From positions 62,001-126,000 of the forward strand of contig CAZRBG010000007.1 in NCBI GenBank assembly GCA_964598225.1: DNA of 64,000 bases, given 5' to 3'. Shown here one piece after another: positions 61,153-64,000 of this stretch (positions are counted from its first letter, which is position 1; each line of letters starts with the position of its first letter). Both the position numbers and the translations under genes were made by a program. The notes beneath the pieces were generated by a model that saw only the letters and a program-made list of their open reading frames with translations, did no database searches and was not told the origin of the DNA. This DNA is from SG8-4 sp964598225 (lineage in GTDB: Bacteria > Planctomycetota > Phycisphaerae > Sedimentisphaerales > Anaerobacaceae).

Positions 61153-64000
61153 ATGGATGTTGTAGAGAAATATTTGAAGGATTTGGACGAAGTTCACAGC
61201 ACCGGAGGTGGTGTTGCGGAGAAATCACACTATGCAGCGCTGGAGAATCTCCTGAACGACATTGGCAGGAAGCTCAAGCCGCGAGTGCGATGCGTTCATG
61301 AACTAAAGAACACGGGCGGTGGCGAGCCTGATTTTGGTCTTTACACATCCAATCAGTTTCAGCGTTCCAGAGATGCTCGACCGATGGAGGGCCAATTGCC
61401 CGAGCGAGGGGTGATTGAATGTAAGGGATGGAGTGACGATTCCTTTGCCCGCACGAAGAGCGCCCAGGTTACAAAGTACTGGAGGCGATACGGTATAGTG
61501 ATCGTTACCAACTTTAGAGACTTCGTAGTTATCGGGCGCAATGGTAACGGCAAGCCGGTGCGCCTCGAATCGTACAGCATGGCCGAGAACGAGAAACAGT
61601 TTGTAGCAATGTTGGCACATCCACGAAAGGCCACGCAGGAGCAGGGTGAGAGGTTGGTGGAGTTTCTAAAACGTGCGATGCTGCACGCATCGCCGATCAG
61701 CAGGCCGGAGGATTTGGCGTGGTTTTTGGCATCGTACGCAAGGGATGCGCGCAGCCGCGTTGAACAGAAAAGGGAATTGCCCGCTCTGGAAGGACTGAAG
61801 AACGCTCTTGAAGAAGCTCTGGGAATGAAGTTCGAGGGCGAGAAGGGCCAGCACTTCTTTTTGGCGACGCTGGTTCAGACATTGTTCTACGGCGTGTTTT
61901 CATCATGGGTGCTTTGGAGCCGGGAAAACTGGGGCAAGCCTGATGCGAAATTCAACTGGCACGATGCGGCATGGACGATGCACGTACCTATGATCGCGAG
62001 TCTGTTCGATCAGATTGCAACGCCGCAACGGCTCAAGCCTTTGGGAATTGACGAGGTGCTCGACTGGGCGGGGATGGTTCTCAATCGTGTAGACAGGGCC
62101 ACATTCTTCAGCAGGTTTGAAGAGGAGCACGCGGTTCAATATTTCTATGAGCCGTTTTTGAAGGCTTATGATCCTGAACTGCGGAAGGAGCTTGGAGTGT
62201 GGTATACACCTCCCGAGATTGTGAAGTATCAGGTCGAACGGGTGGACCGTGTGCTGCGGGAGGAGTTGAATATTGCTGACGGTCTGGCCGATGAGCAGGT
62301 AGTGATTCTGGACCCGTGCTGTGGGACTGGGGCGTATCTTGTTGAGACACTTAAACGAATTCACAGGACACTCGAACAGAAAGGGCGGAACGCGCTGACT
62401 GCGCAGAAGCTCAAGAAGGCAGCGAAAGAGAGGGTATTTGGATTCGAGATATTGCCCGCACCGTTCGTCGTATCACACTTACAGATCGGATTGATGTTGA
62501 GCCAGCTTGATGCACCGCTTAATCCGGATGGCAATGAGCGAGCGGGGGTATATCTCACGAATGCCCTGACTGGATGGGAGCCTCTGGAGGACCCCAAGAC
62601 TTTACTGCCTTTCCCTGAATTGAAAGAGGAACGGGATGCGGCCAACAAGGTAAAACAGGAGGCCCCTATACTCGTTATCCTCGGAAATCCGCCTTACAAC
62701 GCATTCGCAGGTACAAGCCCTGATGAAGAAGGCGGCTTGGTAGACTGCTACAAAGAAGGTCTTACCACGCCTGTGAAGAAGGGCGGCTGGGGGATAAAGA
62801 AGTTCAATCTGGATGATCTTTATGTTCGGTTCTTTCGGATTGCCGAAAGGCGAATTGTTAAGAGTGGTAAAGGGGTCGTAAGCTACATTTCGAACTTCTC
62901 CTATCTGGGCGATCCGTCATTTGTAGTCATGCGCACAAAATTTCTAGAGGAATTTGATAAGATGTGGATCGACTGCATGAACGGCGATAGCCGCGAGACA
63001 GGCAAATTAACACCGGAAGGCAAGCCCGATCCAAGTGTCTTCTCCACAGAGCAAAGTCCAGTGGGTATTCGTGTTGGGACTGCCATTTGTGTCATGGTGA
63101 GAAGACAGAAGCACAACGGACATCGTAGTCTGCGATTCCAACACTATTGGGGCACAAGCAAACGACGAGATTTGCTTGAAAGCCTTGAGAAGGATGAATT
63201 AGAGCGAAGTTATGAGAAGCCACAACCAAGCAGAGCAAACCGCTATTCATTCAGGCCTTCTAAGGTGGCCAAAGAGTACATGGAATGGCCTCTCGCATTT
63301 GAATTGTGTTCAGAACACTATAATGGCCCTGTTGAACGACGGTCTTTTGCTTTGATTTCTATTGACAAAAGTCCGCTCAAGAACCGCATGAAAAATTACT
63401 TTGATGAAAGCGTACCTAATGCTATCATCAAGCGCATTTATCCTCCGATGATGATGACGGGAAATCGCATAGTCGGTCCTCAGGCGAGAAAGAAAATCCT
63501 TGAAGAATCGAGTTTTGACCGTAAGCGCATTGTGCGTTATCCATTCAAGCCTTTGGATGTGCGATGGTGTTATCTTGATAATATTAGACCTCTGTTTAGC
63601 GAGCCAAGTCCCAAACTGTTGCTGCAAAGCGAGATCAAGGAAAATTGGTTCTTTATAACGAGGGACACGGCAGATAAGAGGCCGGAGGGTGTGCCATTCT
63701 TGTTCTCTACAAAGATATGCGATTACGATAGCATTTCTGGTCACGCACGACATTTTCCTGTACTTTTGTACGAAGAACCAAAGAGTTCTCCTGATGATAT
63801 AGCGATGGAGGAAATGTATGGGCCGAAAGAGCGGGAAGCTGTGGTAAGAGCTAATCTTTCAGACGTGGCAAGAGATTATTTGAATAAGACGGAGTTCACC
63901 AATCCAGACAAGGACGCGCAGATAGCAGGGCTTATTTGGATGCACGCTTTGGCGATTGGGTACAGCCCAGCATATTTGGAAGAGAATGAAGATGGCATCC
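61153..64000 (+). CDS. Type ISP/IIG-like restriction-modification enzyme, partial
   Basis: The frame is open from the ATG at 61153 to the end of the window (949 codons seen). Residues ~20-120 look like a PD-(D/E)xK nuclease (E58-P-D60 ... E89-C-K91). A helical region follows, and then an N6-adenine methyltransferase core with motif I LDPCCGTGAYL (D387-G393) and the catalytic motif GNPPYN (N512-Y515). From residue ~650 the sequence resembles the target-recognition part of Type ISP enzymes (YPFKPLDVRWCYLDNIRPLF; HARHFPVLLYEEP). No helicase motifs lie between nuclease and methyltransferase, which speaks against a full Type ISP and for a IIG-like or DISARM-methylase-like protein. It marks the start of an accessory region. 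Confidence 0.8.
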   Translation, partial: MDVVEKYLKDLDEVHSTGGGVAEKSHYAALENLLNDIGRKLKPRVRCVHELKNTGGGEPDFGLYTSNQFQRSRDARPMEGQLPERGVIECKGWSDDSFARTKSAQVTKYWRRYGIVIVTNFRDFVVIGRNGNGKPVRLESYSMAENEKQFVAMLAHPRKATQEQGERLVEFLKRAMLHASPISRPEDLAWFLASYARDARSRVEQKRELPALEGLKNALEEALGMKFEGEKGQHFFLATLVQTLFYGVFSSWVLWSRENWGKPDAKFNWHDAAWTMHVPMIASLFDQIATPQRLKPLGIDEVLDWAGMVLNRVDRATFFSRFEEEHAVQYFYEPFLKAYDPELRKELGVWYTPPEIVKYQVERVDRVLREELNIADGLADEQVVILDPCCGTGAYLVETLKRIHRTLEQKGRNALTAQKLKKAAKERVFGFEILPAPFVVSHLQIGLMLSQLDAPLNPDGNERAGVYLTNALTGWEPLEDPKTLLPFPELKEERDAANKVKQEAPILVILGNPPYNAFAGTSPDEEGGLVDCYKEGLTTPVKKGGWGIKKFNLDDLYVRFFRIAERRIVKSGKGVVSYISNFSYLGDPSFVVMRTKFLEEFDKMWIDCMNGDSRETGKLTPEGKPDPSVFSTEQSPVGIRVGTAICVMVRRQKHNGHRSLRFQHYWGTSKRRDLLESLEKDELERSYEKPQPSRANRYSFRPSKVAKEYMEWPLAFELCSEHYNGPVERRSFALISIDKSPLKNRMKNYFDESVPNAIIKRIYPPMMMTGNRIVGPQARKKILEESSFDRKRIVRYPFKPLDVRWCYLDNIRPLFSEPSPKLLLQSEIKENWFFITRDTADKRPEGVPFLFSTKICDYDSISGHARHFPVLLYEEPKSSPDDIAMEEMYGPKEREAVVRANLSDVARDYLNKTEFTNPDKDAQIAGLIWMHALAIGYSPAYLEENEDGI

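Overview
The window reads as part of a chromosome from an anaerobic member of the Planctomycetota, most likely a Phycisphaerae or Sedimentisphaerales-type lineage. This is inferred from gene content, not from a marker gene. The clues are a Tat-exported sulfatase, several secreted propeller and beta-helix proteins, ECF sigma factors each followed by a membrane-anchored partner, a prepilin-like protein, a one-piece pyruvate:ferredoxin oxidoreductase, and ATP-activated iron-sulfur dehydratase/reductase proteins. Coding density is high and most genes sit in short same-strand operons with ATGA or TGATG overlaps.

Layout. 1-7702: end of a DUF819 membrane protein, then a minus-strand run with a PQQ-like propeller, a small protein, a sulfatase, an active/inactive pair of M16 peptidases and a methyltransferase. 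7775-11148: two ECF sigma factors, each followed by a one-TM partner. 11280-22425: HAD phosphatase and an exopolysaccharide export block (epimerase, Wzc-like kinase, giant TPR protein, Wza-like lipoprotein). 22779-27931: lipoprotein, NifJ, NYN nuclease. 28026-37917: a selenium region with selA, two consecutive genes carrying an in-frame UGA, a methyltransferase, a double-cubane-type reductase, two further dehydratase-family subunits with their activator ATPase, and an unusual three-part SelD. 37955-46913: secreted or membrane glycan-type proteins and an aldo/keto reductase. 47059-52049: tRNA-Sec (selC), a short anchored protein, a NapH-like ferredoxin, a radical SAM enzyme, PdxB, FolP and a Nudix protein. 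52159-59684: a third sigma/anti-sigma pair, a PilX-like protein, LipA, LipB and a PilZ protein. 59685-61152: 1.5 kb of intergenic repeats. 61153-end: a partial Type ISP/IIG-like restriction-modification enzyme.

The most interesting signal is selenocysteine use. selA, selC and selD all lie in the window. Between selA and the selD operon, two paralogous reading frames both continue through a UGA at the same position. Each then runs for exactly 41 further codons to an aligned stop (18 of 41 residues identical), and each has a hairpin with a UGG apical loop starting 21 nt after the UGA. Conventional annotation would truncate the first and miss the second. I read the first as a probable undescribed membrane-anchored selenoprotein. 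The nearby double-cubane reductase, methyltransferase and SelD-AhpD fusion suggest a wider selenium or low-potential redox unit.

A second theme is a family of paired palindromic elements (consensus roughly GTAGSRTGGGS, arranged as inverted pairs). They sit on stop codons of three genes, inside selD as an in-frame linker, and inside the signal-peptide region of the Wza-like gene.
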